Source: Qipengyuania vulgaris
GTDB taxonomy: Bacteria > Pseudomonadota > Alphaproteobacteria > Sphingomonadales > Sphingomonadaceae
Direction of reading: 5' to 3'
DNA length: 64,000 nucleotides
NCBI GenBank assembly: GCA_000756795.1
Contig: CCSI01000001.1
Span: 496,001 to 560,000, forward strand
Under the pieces are notes generated by a model, which was not told where the DNA came from, did not search any database, and saw only the letters and a list, made by a program, of their open reading frames with translations. Shown here piece after piece: positions 27,491-35,153 of the stretch. Positions within the stretch are counted from its first letter, which is position 1, and each line of letters starts with the position of its first letter. Both the position numbers and the translations under genes were made by a program.

Positions 27491-27524
27491 CAAAAAAGAA
27501 CGCCGGCCTCTTTCGAGACCGGCG
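27491..27524 (-). terminator. Rho-independent terminator of rplY
   Basis: On the minus strand a 10-bp stem (CGCCGGTCTC with GAGGCCGGCG, one wobble) with loop GAAA is followed by TTCTTTTTTG. It lies 31 bases below the rplY stop and would separate rplY from pth. Confidence 0.92.
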
Positions 27525-27554
27525 CCCTGGTGATTTTCCGGAATGGAGAAGAGC

Positions 27555-28247
27555 TTATTCGCTCTTGTCTTCCTGTTCCTGAGCCGCATCTTCGTCGGCA
27601 CCCTGTTCGGTGGCCGGGACGTCCTGCGGATCGACATCGTCTTCGCCTTCTTCGCCCTCAGCGCCTTCGCTCTTCTTGAGAGCCGACGGAGCGACGAGAG
27701 TGGCGATGGTGAAGTCGCGGTCGGTGATGGCGCTTTCGCTGCCTTCCGGAAGCGTGACTTCGCTGATGTGGATCGAATCGCCGACTTCCTTGCCGGTGAC
27801 GTCGATTTCGATTTCGCCCGGGATCTTGTCGTTGTCGCAAACGAGGTCGAGTTCGTGACGGACAACGTTCAGCACGCCGCCCTTCTTGAGGCCCGGCGAG
27901 GCTTCTTCGTTCATGAAGACCACCGGAACCTGGACTTCAATCTTGCCGCCCTTGGCGAGACGGAAGAAGTCGACATGCTCGGGGCGGTCGGAGACGGGGT
28001 GGAGCGACACGTCCTTCGGAAGCGTCTTTACCTTCTTGCCACCAAGTTCGATCGTGACGATCGAGTTCATGAAGTGGCCGGTGCCGAGCTGCTTGACCAG
28101 CTCTTTCGCTTCGACGTGGATCAGGGTGGGTTCTTCCTTGCCGCCATAGATGACAGCAGGAACTCGGCCTTCGCGACGCAGTGCACGGGAGGCTCCCTTG
28201 CCAGCCCGTTCGCGCGTCTCGGCCGGAAGTGTCAGAGCATCGCTCAT
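27555..28247 (-). CDS. rplY: 50S ribosomal protein L25/general stress protein Ctc
   Basis: A 230-residue long-form L25 (Ctc). The N-terminal 5S rRNA-binding domain (1-95) has [25 protein letters not shown]. The TL5-type C-terminal domain (about 100-185) follows, and then an acidic tail of about 35 residues ([16 protein letters not shown]...) usual in alphaproteobacteria. It binds 5S rRNA in the central protuberance of the large subunit. Start ATG 28247 follows AAAGGT. Ended by the terminator at 27491-27524. Confidence 0.97.
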   Translation of the reverse strand: MSDALTLPAETRERAGKGASRALRREGRVPAVIYGGKEEPTLIHVEAKELVKQLGTGHFMNSIVTIELGGKKVKTLPKDVSLHPVSDRPEHVDFFRLAKGGKIEVQVPVVFMNEEASPGLKKGGVLNVVRHELDLVCDNDKIPGEIEIDVTGKEVGDSIHISEVTLPEGSESAITDRDFTIATLVAPSALKKSEGAEGEEGEDDVDPQDVPATEQGADEDAAQEQEDKSE

Positions 28248-28354
28248 GTCGCTTACCTTTCGAAATGCATTGATTTACAAGTCCGGTCCGCCACGCCTCC
28301 AGGGATGACCATGACGCCGGAGCGCGCGCCTATAGCGTGAGAGGCGAAGATTGC

Positions 28355-28394
28355 AAGGCAAAAGCCCTCCACCGCGCGGGGGCGGCAGAGGGCT
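28355..28394 (-). terminator. Rho-independent terminator of the TraB/GumN pair
   Basis: On the minus strand AGCCCTCTGCCGC pairs with GCGGTGGAGGGCT (13 bp with two wobbles) around a 6-base loop, followed by TTTTGCCTT. It sits about 20 bases below the stop of the gene ending at 28414. Confidence 0.85.
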
Positions 28395-28413
28395 GTACTC
28401 GCACAAAGCCCAC

Positions 28414-29337
28414 TTACTGTATACGCGTGACGGTGATGTCGCGCTGGGCGAGGTAGTCCTGCACACTCTTTTCGCCCGCAAGGTGCCCGGCACCCACGGC
28501 GATGAACACCTGTCCGGGCTCGTCCATCCGTGCGTCGATCCACTCGGCCCAGCGCTCGTTACGGCTGTGAAGCAGTACAGCGGTGAGCACGGGATCGGTC
28601 ATCTCGGCATTCATCACCCGGGCGAGACTGTCGGCATCACCTTCGAGCCATTCGTTGAGCATCTGGTCCGTCATGGCCACGACGCGGTTCAGGTCCTTGG
28701 CCGAGGACATCATGAAAGCGACCTGGCTCTTGGGCGGCAATTTGTCGAAGAAGTCGAGCTGATGTTCGGCCGTTTCCAGCGCGAGGCGTGCCGCGTCGGC
28801 AGGAGCGGCAGCTTCGATGACACTTTCCGCTCCGCTTTCAGGATCGTAGCCGTTCATAATCAGCGGCATGACAGCCAGCGTGATACCCGCAAGCCAAGGC
28901 TCGTAGCGGTCGAAGGCCCCTGCCGGAGCACCGAGTTGCGCGAGCGCGGCCTCGTACTGCTTGCGCTGTTCCGGATTGAGGAAGGAGCGAAGGGACTTGC
29001 CTTCGGGCAGAGTGCCCTTGGCCATGACCGTCGCCTGCATTGCTGCGCCATCCATCGCGCCTTCGGGTATTTCCGTGACCAGCGTGTCACTCGTCTCGAG
29101 TGCGCGGGCGATATTGCCGCGGAACCACTGCACATTGGCAGGGAGGATATGGATGGTGCCGAACAGGTAGATGGTCGTATCTTCGTCCTCGACCTTCCAA
29201 AGGGCAGGGCCGTTCTGCTGCGTTGCCGGCGCGTTGATAGTGCGCATCGGCTCGACGCGCTGTGCGGCAGCGGGCGTGCCAAGCCCGAACGCCACTGCAA
29301 GAGTGGCGCCGGTGCCCAGCAGGAATGACCTGATCAT
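28414..29337 (-). CDS. TraB/GumN family protein, copy 1
   Basis: A 307-residue exported protein with a signal peptide ending near TPAAAQ. TraB/GumN hallmarks are YLFGTIHILP near the start and the C-terminal GAGHLAGEKSVQDYL, with two conserved GxxH motifs that resemble metal-dependent Tiki-type protease active sites; a Glu in VTEIPEG is also conserved. The function in bacteria is not established; periplasmic peptidase activity is inferred from Tiki homology. It lies 19 bp below a paralogue with the same layout and last 25 residues nearly identical, so a tandem duplication is clear. Confidence 0.92.
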   Translation of the reverse strand: MIRSFLLGTGATLAVAFGLGTPAAAQRVEPMRTINAPATQQNGPALWKVEDEDTTIYLFGTIHILPANVQWFRGNIARALETSDTLVTEIPEGAMDGAAMQATVMAKGTLPEGKSLRSFLNPEQRKQYEAALAQLGAPAGAFDRYEPWLAGITLAVMPLIMNGYDPESGAESVIEAAAPADAARLALETAEHQLDFFDKLPPKSQVAFMMSSAKDLNRVVAMTDQMLNEWLEGDADSLARVMNAEMTDPVLTAVLLHSRNERWAEWIDARMDEPGQVFIAVGAGHLAGEKSVQDYLAQRDITVTRIQ

Positions 29338-29356
29338 TGCTTAATATCCTCTCGAT

Positions 29357-30295
29357 TTACTGGATGCGCGTGACCGCGATGTCGCGCGTCGCGAGGTAGT
29401 CCTGCACGCTTTTTTCCCCGGCGAGGTGACCTGCGCCGACGGCCATGAAGACGGTGCCGGGAGTATCCAGGCGTTCGTCGATCCAACCCGCCCAATTCGC
29501 ATTGCGGGCGTAGAAAAGGCGTTCCATCAGCACGGGGTCATCTTCGGCGTTTTCGAAGAGCATCGTGGCAAGGTCGGTGACATCGCCCACCTTCCATTCG
29601 TCGATGATCGTGCTCAGCATTGCGACGCCGGCATCGGGATTTTCGAGCACTTCGAGCAGGTAGACGAGCTGTTTCTCGACCGGCAAGCTGTCGAAAATGT
29701 CGAGCTGGAATTCCACCGTCTCGAGCGCCACACGCTCGGTTCCTGCAGGGACAGTTTCCTCCAGCACCTTTTCGACGCCATTGGACCCATCGATCCCGCC
29801 CTTCTGGAGGAGGATCTGCATAACCGTGATGGCGGCGAACCAAGGCTCGAAACGGTCGAGCTGGTCCAAGACCGGCGCAGGCAGGCCGGCCTTCGCCATT
29901 CCGGCCTCATAGGCTGCGCGCTGTTCGTCATTCATCAGGCCGCGCAGCGTCTGGCCTTCGGGAAGGCTTGCCTTCTGGATGGTGAGCGGTCCCATCGCAG
30001 CCATGTTCTCAGGTGTCAGGTCGACTTCGGTTACGAGCGAGCCGGAACCGTCGATCGCTGTTTTCACGGGGCCAGCGTACCAGTTAATGTCGGATGGCAG
30101 GGCATGGACCGTGCCGAAGAGGTAAATGGTCGTATCCTCATCCGCGACCTTCCACAGCGCAGGGCCATCACCAGTCGGCACGAAGGCAGGCGCTGCCGGG
30201 GCCGCCGTGTCGCCGTAGGTGGAGCAAGCCTGCAGGCTTACCGCGAGAGCGGCAGCAGAGAGCGTGGTGGCGAGCGTTTTCTTGAAATTGCGCAT
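29357..30295 (-). CDS. TraB/GumN family lipoprotein, copy 2
   Basis: A 312-residue paralogue of the next gene. Unlike copy 1, its signal peptide ends in a lipobox SLQAC (Cys about 24), so this copy should be lipid-anchored. GPALWKVADEDTTIYLFGTVHALP and VGAGHLAGEKSVQDYL show intact family motifs. The start ATG at 30295 has AAGGGG upstream. The two genes are 19 bp apart and share the terminator at 28355-28394. Different anchoring of the two copies suggests they work in different places. Confidence 0.92.
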   Translation of the reverse strand: MRNFKKTLATTLSAAALAVSLQACSTYGDTAAPAAPAFVPTGDGPALWKVADEDTTIYLFGTVHALPSDINWYAGPVKTAIDGSGSLVTEVDLTPENMAAMGPLTIQKASLPEGQTLRGLMNDEQRAAYEAGMAKAGLPAPVLDQLDRFEPWFAAITVMQILLQKGGIDGSNGVEKVLEETVPAGTERVALETVEFQLDIFDSLPVEKQLVYLLEVLENPDAGVAMLSTIIDEWKVGDVTDLATMLFENAEDDPVLMERLFYARNANWAGWIDERLDTPGTVFMAVGAGHLAGEKSVQDYLATRDIAVTRIQ

Positions 30296-30336
30296 GGTGT
30301 GAGCCCCTTTTTCCTCGGATTTATGAATTTTCGGTA

Positions 30337-30534
30337 TCAGTCTTCTTCATATTCGAAAACGTCTTCGATCGGCATGTCAAAAAGGCGTGCGATACGAAAG
30401 GCGAGTGGCAAGGACGGGTCGTGCTTGCCGGTCTCAATGGCGTTGACGGCCTGCCGCGAGACATCGAGCTGGACGGCAAGCTCCGCCTGGCTCCACTCGC
30501 GCTCGGCTCTCAGGACACGAAGGCGGTTCTTCAT
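30337..30534 (-). CDS. Small XRE-type transcriptional regulator (YgzD/YozG-like)
   Basis: A 65-residue protein that is almost wholly a helix-turn-helix: MKNRLRVLRAEREWSQAELAVQLDVSRQAVNAIETGKHDPSLPLAFRIARLF, ending in an acidic tail FEYEED. Start ATG 30534 overlaps the upstream membrane gene's stop by four bases. Very short XRE regulators of this type commonly follow small membrane proteins, and the pair is thought to act as a module. No operator could be picked out. Confidence 0.93.
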   Translation of the reverse strand: MKNRLRVLRAEREWSQAELAVQLDVSRQAVNAIETGKHDPSLPLAFRIARLFDMPIEDVFEYEED

Positions 30535-31025
30535 CGGCTGTCCTTCCAGCGCAGGAACTGGAAAATGAAGACAAACAGCAGGCAGAAGAATTTGAACAAT
30601 TGCGCGACCGCCGACCACCAGGTCACCTCGACCATGAACAGGCTGAAGGGGTAGGGTGCTTCTTCGGCTCCTGTTGCGAGATAGACAAGGGTTGCAGCCA
30701 CGAACACCAGCCATGGTGCGGCAACGGACACGTAAACGAGGATGTCTGTCGTTCTGCGAAACAACTGTTCGGCATATTCATCGCGCATGAAGCGCGCGAG
30801 AATAAGCGCAGGCGTAAGGATAAACGCGAAGAAAATCAGGACAGAGCCGTATGCGAGATACCAGGTAGGAGTGGTTCCATCGGCATTCGCCGCAGGCTCG
30901 AGTGCAGGTATCGTCGATGCAAGGATAAGGACGCTGGCCACAAGGCAGATGTCCATCATCCGGAAATAAAACCGGGTGCGCTTCTGGCGGCTGCCGGAAT
31001 TGGCCGGAAATGCAGAGGTAGCCAT
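30531..31025 (-). CDS. Hypothetical membrane protein of the XRE-linked module
   Basis: A 164-residue protein with four hydrophobic helices (about 24-42, 55-78, 92-115, 132-155). A polar loop between helices 2 and 3 reads ARFMRDEYAEQLFRRTTDILVY; DEYAxxLxRRT-type loops also occur in the next gene as DEYVAAIWRSGTS, so the two membrane proteins look distantly related. The function is unknown. It is co-translated with the XRE regulator, and the second membrane gene lies 12 bp upstream. Confidence 0.85.
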   Translation of the reverse strand: MATSAFPANSGSRQKRTRFYFRMMDICLVASVLILASTIPALEPAANADGTTPTWYLAYGSVLIFFAFILTPALILARFMRDEYAEQLFRRTTDILVYVSVAAPWLVFVAATLVYLATGAEEAPYPFSLFMVEVTWWSAVAQLFKFFCLLFVFIFQFLRWKDSR

Positions 31026-31037
31026 TGGTCTTGCTCC

Positions 31038-31451
31038 TCAAACCGTGCCGCGGAGGCGAGCCCAGCCATTGGCGATGAAGAACGATCCGATAACGATGAG
31101 CATCATGTCGGCGGACAGGTCGATATCCTGATTCCGGTGGTTGCCCATGTAACCATCGTACACTCCTTCGAAAAAGGGCGTGAAGACCACGACAGCAGCG
31201 GTCAGGACAAAAGCTACACTCGTGCCGCTGCGCCAGATGGCGGCGACGTATTCGTCGGCAGTGCGGGTGGCGAACATCACGATGATGGCGACGAACATGG
31301 TGAGGACCACAAGGGCGTTCACGGCCATGTAAAAACTTGCGCCATTGAAAGCCTGGACGACTACTGCGGCGAAGGTGAGGAAGGCGATGAGTGTCGCGAC
31401 ATTGTGCTGCCTTGCGCGCTTCTGCCGTTTCGTCATGGGTGTGTCGTTCAT
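31038..31451 (-). CDS. Hypothetical four-helix membrane protein of the XRE-linked module
   Basis: A 137-residue protein starting MNDTPMTKRQKRARQ, with a positively charged N-terminus and four membrane helices. The loop ATRTADEYVAAIWRSGTS resembles the DEY loop of the next protein, so both may descend from one family. First gene of a three-gene operon ending in the XRE regulator. Its upstream region (31452-31526) is short and follows urcA. Function unknown. Confidence 0.82.
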   Translation of the reverse strand: MNDTPMTKRQKRARQHNVATLIAFLTFAAVVVQAFNGASFYMAVNALVVLTMFVAIIVMFATRTADEYVAAIWRSGTSVAFVLTAAVVVFTPFFEGVYDGYMGNHRNQDIDLSADMMLIVIGSFFIANGWARLRGTV

Positions 31452-31526
31452 TTGCGGTCCCGTCTCTTAGTATCGGAAGGGGTCGCCGGAGCGTCGTTGT
31501 CGCGTGTGACGCTCCGGCGGAAGGGT

Positions 31527-31847
31527 TCAGCCCTGCACATCGATGTCGATGGTGGCGAAGTGTTCGGTGCGCGCCTTGGCGATGGCAAGGTCGACCTGCT
31601 CGTCGGCGTTCTCGATGATGGCTAGGCGGCATTCACGCTCTGCGCGGCGCGTCTCGGCATCGAAACCACCGAGGCGACAGGCGCGGCGCGCGGCATTGTC
31701 GATGCGGCGTTCGAGCTTTTCCTGGTCGGCGCTCTGGGTGAGGTCGAGGTCGGCAGTGGCGACCGAAACGCTCGGTGCGTCCTGCGCGGCAGCAGGAGTG
31801 GCGATGACTGCGAGGGCAGCGGCGGCGAAAGCGAAAGTCTTTTTCAT
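31527..31847 (-). CDS. UrcA family protein
   Basis: A 106-residue exported protein with a signal peptide ending ATPAAAQ. The mature part shows the UrcA pattern: VSVATADLDLTQSADQEKLERRIDNAARRAC...C, with two conserved Cys (about 62 and 77) likely paired. UrcA proteins are common in Sphingomonadales and Caulobacterales and have no firm function. The start ATG at 31847 has GGAG seven bases before. It is preceded by a strong promoter within an inverted-repeat operator. Confidence 0.92.
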   Translation of the reverse strand: MKKTFAFAAAALAVIATPAAAQDAPSVSVATADLDLTQSADQEKLERRIDNAARRACRLGGFDAETRRAERECRLAIIENADEQVDLAIAKARTEHFATIDIDVQG

Positions 31848-31898
31848 GTCAGGTCTCCAGCTTGGATGTAGGGTCCAGTGGTTAGGTCAACCTTCCTT

Positions 31899-31960
31899 TG
31901 TGTCAGGTTGTCCTGACTATATGTCGCGATTCGCTTACAATGTCAACACTACCTGACACA
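31899..31960 (-). promoter_or_regulatory. Promoter of urcA framed by a 10-bp inverted repeat
   Basis: On the minus strand a perfect -35 TTGACA (31946-31941) is followed after 17 bp by CATATA (31923-31918), overlapping TATAGT. TGTGTCAGGT (31899-31908) and its exact reverse complement ACCTGACACA (31951-31960) stand on either side of this promoter. A second palindrome, GTCAGG-TTGT-CCTGAC, lies at 31902-31917 on the start point. This looks like a repressor-controlled promoter; the regulator is unknown. Confidence 0.6.
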
Positions 31961-32040
31961 ATGTCGGGAAAACCTTCCTGCCGCATCCGGAATTGAACGC
32001 GCTATTGACCGTGCAAAGCGCCTAAGCCATTGCGCGCGCC

Positions 32041-32940
32041 ATGGACCGTAATCCGCAAAAATCCTTTCAGGACATGATCCTCGCGCTCCACGATTTCTGG
32101 AGCGCAAACGGGTGCCTCATCCTGCAGCCCTACGACATGCGTATGGGCGCGGGCACCTTCCACACTGCAACGACGCTCCGCGCGCTGGGGCCGGAGCCGT
32201 GGAATGCGGCTTTCGTGCAGCCCTGCCGCCGCCCGACCGACGGGCGCTATGGCGAGAACCCGAACCGGTTGCAGCATTACTACCAGTACCAGGTGATCCT
32301 GAAGCCGAGCCCGGCGAACATCCAGGACCTCTACCTGGAAAGCCTGCGCGTCATCGGCATCGATCCCCTGAAGCACGACATTCGCTTCGTGGAAGACGAC
32401 TGGGAAAGCCCGACGCTGGGCGCATGGGGTCTTGGTTGGGAAGTCTGGTGTGACGGGATGGAAGTCACCCAGTTCACCTATTTCCAGCAGATGGGCGGCT
32501 TCGACTGCAAGCCGGTCGCGGGCGAACTGACCTACGGCCTCGAACGCCTCGCCATGTACATCCAGGGCGTCGACAACGTCTACGACCTCGACTTCAACGG
32601 GCAGGGCGTGACCTATGGCGACGTCTTCCTCGAGAACGAGAAGCAGATGTCGAAGTGGAACTTCGAGGTTGCCGAGACCGACGCTCTGTTCGACCTGTTC
32701 AACAAGGCCGAGGCCGAGTGCAAGAACGCGCTCGAGCACAATGTCCCCATCGCCGCTTATGAGCAGGCGGTGGAGGCCAGCCACATCTTCAACTTGCTGC
32801 AGGCGCGCGGTGTGATCAGCGTGCAGGAACGCGCCAGCTACATGGGCCGCGTCCGCGACCTCGCGCGCGGAAGTTGTGAAGCGCATATGGAAAAGGAAGC
32901 GCCCGTGTGGGCCGAGAAATATCCGGAGTGGTCGAAATGA
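32041..32940 (+). CDS. glyQ: Glycyl-tRNA synthetase alpha chain
   Basis: A 299-residue protein, normal for bacterial alpha2beta2 GlyRS. It begins [33 protein letters not shown], and the class II core motifs include [34 protein letters not shown] and the [14 protein letters not shown] motif 3. It catalyses glycine activation and charging with the beta chain. Its stop overlaps the glyS start (ATGA). It is divergent from urcA across about 190 bp. Confidence 0.98.
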   Translation: MDRNPQKSFQDMILALHDFWSANGCLILQPYDMRMGAGTFHTATTLRALGPEPWNAAFVQPCRRPTDGRYGENPNRLQHYYQYQVILKPSPANIQDLYLESLRVIGIDPLKHDIRFVEDDWESPTLGAWGLGWEVWCDGMEVTQFTYFQQMGGFDCKPVAGELTYGLERLAMYIQGVDNVYDLDFNGQGVTYGDVFLENEKQMSKWNFEVAETDALFDLFNKAEAECKNALEHNVPIAAYEQAVEASHIFNLLQARGVISVQERASYMGRVRDLARGSCEAHMEKEAPVWAEKYPEWSK

Positions 32941-35096
32941 GCGACTTTCTCCTCGAACTGCGCAGCGAAGAAATCCCCGCCCGGATGCAGGCCGGTGCGC
33001 GCGCCGAACTCGAAAAACTGTTCCGCCGCGAGATGGATGCCGCCGGTGTCGAATGCGGAGAGATCACCGTCTGGTCGACCCCGCGTCGCCTTGCACTGAT
33101 CGCGCGCGACCTGCCCGAGGCTACAGAGGCTGTCAGCGAGGAATTGAAGGGCCCGCCGGTCGGCGCGCCCGATCAGGCACTCGAAGGCTTCTGCCGCAAG
33201 GCTGGTGTCGAAAAGGGCGATCTCGAAACACGCGACGTGAAGGGGAGGGCGACCTATTTCGCCGTGAAGAACGTCCCCGGTCGTGCAACCAAGGACCTGC
33301 TCGCCGAAGCGATCCCCGCGATCATTCGCGACTTCAGCTGGCCCAAGTCGATGCGCTGGGGTGCTGCCTCGATTTCGACCGAGAGCTTGCGCTGGGTGCG
33401 CCCATTGTCGGGCATCGTAGCGCTGCTCGGCGACGATGTGGTCGAATGCGAAGTGCATGGCGTCACCTCCGGCTCGGTCACCCTCGGCCACCGCTTTCAC
33501 CACTCGGGCGACATCACCATCGGAAATGCTGCCGACTACGCGGTGAAGCTGCGCGCCGGTCAGGTCATCGTCGACCATGAAGAGCGTCAGGATCTCATCC
33601 GTTCTGGCGCATCTAAGGTTGCCTCCGAAGCCGGTCTCAAGCTGGTCGAGGACGAGGGTCTCGTCGTCGAGAACGCTGGCCTCACCGAATGGCCAGTTCC
33701 GCTGCTCGGCCGGTTCGAGGAAGATTTCCTTGAAGTCCCGCCGGAGACCATTCAGCTCACCGCGCGCGTCAATCAGAAGTATTTCGTTTGCGAGGACGAC
33801 AAGGGTGAACTCGCCAATGCCTTCATCTGCACCGCCAATATCGAGGCGGAAGACGGCGGCGCGCGCGTGGTCGACGGCAACCGCAAGGTCCTCGCCGCGC
33901 GCCTGTCCGACGCGCGCTTCTTCTGGGACGTCGACCGCAAGAAGACGCTCGTTGAGCACGCCAAGGGGCTTGAGCGCATAACCTTCCACGAAAAGCTGGG
34001 CACCGTCGCCGACAAGGTGGACCGGGTCGCGAAGCTGGCTGACTGGCTGGTGTTCGATGCCAAGGCTCCGAATGGCGACCACAAGCTGGCGCGTCAGGCT
34101 GCCGAGCTCTCCAAGGCCGACCTCGTCACCGAAATGGTCGGCGAATTCCCCGAGTTGCAGGGCCTGATGGGCGGCTATTACGCGAAGGCGGAGGGCCTTC
34201 CGGTCGAAGTCTCCGAGGCAATCCGCGACCACTACAAGCCCGTCGGCGCGAGCGACGAGGTTCCGACCGCTCCGACGACGGTTGCGGTCAGCCTCGCCGA
34301 CAAGCTCGACAACCTCCTTAGCTTCTTCCGCATCGGTATCCTGCCGACCGGTTCGAAGGATCCCTTCGCGCTTCGCCGCGCGGCGCTCGGCTATTTGCGG
34401 CTGGTGCAGGCGAACGGCTTGAAGCTCGAACTGGATCAGGTCGTCCACGCTTGGGCGAGCCAGCGGGTCGCAGGCCTGCCCGAAAAACTCGGCGAGTTCC
34501 TGCTTGATCGTCTCGCCGTGCAGCTTCGCGATGAGGGCGTGCGCCATGACTATATTCAGGCATCGCGCAGCTGGCAGGGTCGCCCCGACATGCGTGTCGA
34601 CCGCGTCGAAAGCCGGGCGAGGGCGCTGACGGCCTTCCTCGGCACCGAAGACGGCGCCAACCTGCTCGCGGGATACAAACGCGCAGCCAACATCTTGAAG
34701 AAGGAAGACTGGCACGGCATCGAGGGCGAAATCGCGCGCACCGGCGAGGAAGACCCGCTGGCGCTTGTCGACGATCCCGACATGAAGGCCGTCATCGACG
34801 CCAAGATGTCCGAGCGCCACGCGAAAGAGCTTTCCTACGCGCCGGAGCCTGCCGAAAAGGCGCTGATGGAAGCGCTGGCAAAATCGGAACCGGCGGCGGC
34901 CAAGGCCATTGAGGCGGAAGACTTCTCTGCCGCGATGGCGGCGCTGGCCGCGCTTCGTGTCCCTATCGACCGCTTCTTCGATGAAGTGACGGTAAATGCA
35001 GACGAAGAAAACAAGCGGGCACATCGTCTCGACCTGCTTGCACGCTTTCGTGCTGCAGTGCACAAAGTCGCCGACTTCAGCCGTATCGAGGGCTGA
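32937..35096 (+). CDS. glyS: Glycyl-tRNA synthetase beta chain
   Basis: A 719-residue protein. The start is ATG 32937 ([18 protein letters not shown]), the usual GlyS opening, overlapping the glyQ stop by four bases. The body is the tRNA_synt_2f region, containing [15 protein letters not shown] and [14 protein letters not shown] (HD-like domain), with a C-terminal anticodon-binding helical domain. It provides tRNA recognition in the heterotetramer. A 57-bp gap separates it from ppdK, so the three may be co-transcribed. Confidence 0.98.
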   Translation: MSDFLLELRSEEIPARMQAGARAELEKLFRREMDAAGVECGEITVWSTPRRLALIARDLPEATEAVSEELKGPPVGAPDQALEGFCRKAGVEKGDLETRDVKGRATYFAVKNVPGRATKDLLAEAIPAIIRDFSWPKSMRWGAASISTESLRWVRPLSGIVALLGDDVVECEVHGVTSGSVTLGHRFHHSGDITIGNAADYAVKLRAGQVIVDHEERQDLIRSGASKVASEAGLKLVEDEGLVVENAGLTEWPVPLLGRFEEDFLEVPPETIQLTARVNQKYFVCEDDKGELANAFICTANIEAEDGGARVVDGNRKVLAARLSDARFFWDVDRKKTLVEHAKGLERITFHEKLGTVADKVDRVAKLADWLVFDAKAPNGDHKLARQAAELSKADLVTEMVGEFPELQGLMGGYYAKAEGLPVEVSEAIRDHYKPVGASDEVPTAPTTVAVSLADKLDNLLSFFRIGILPTGSKDPFALRRAALGYLRLVQANGLKLELDQVVHAWASQRVAGLPEKLGEFLLDRLAVQLRDEGVRHDYIQASRSWQGRPDMRVDRVESRARALTAFLGTEDGANLLAGYKRAANILKKEDWHGIEGEIARTGEEDPLALVDDPDMKAVIDAKMSERHAKELSYAPEPAEKALMEALAKSEPAAAKAIEAEDFSAAMAALAALRVPIDRFFDEVTVNADEENKRAHRLDLLARFRAAVHKVADFSRIEG

Positions 35097-35153
35097 CGAA
35101 CTTTACCCACATGGACCGTGTTCCATGTGTTCCAAGCTGTAGGAATTGCCTTG

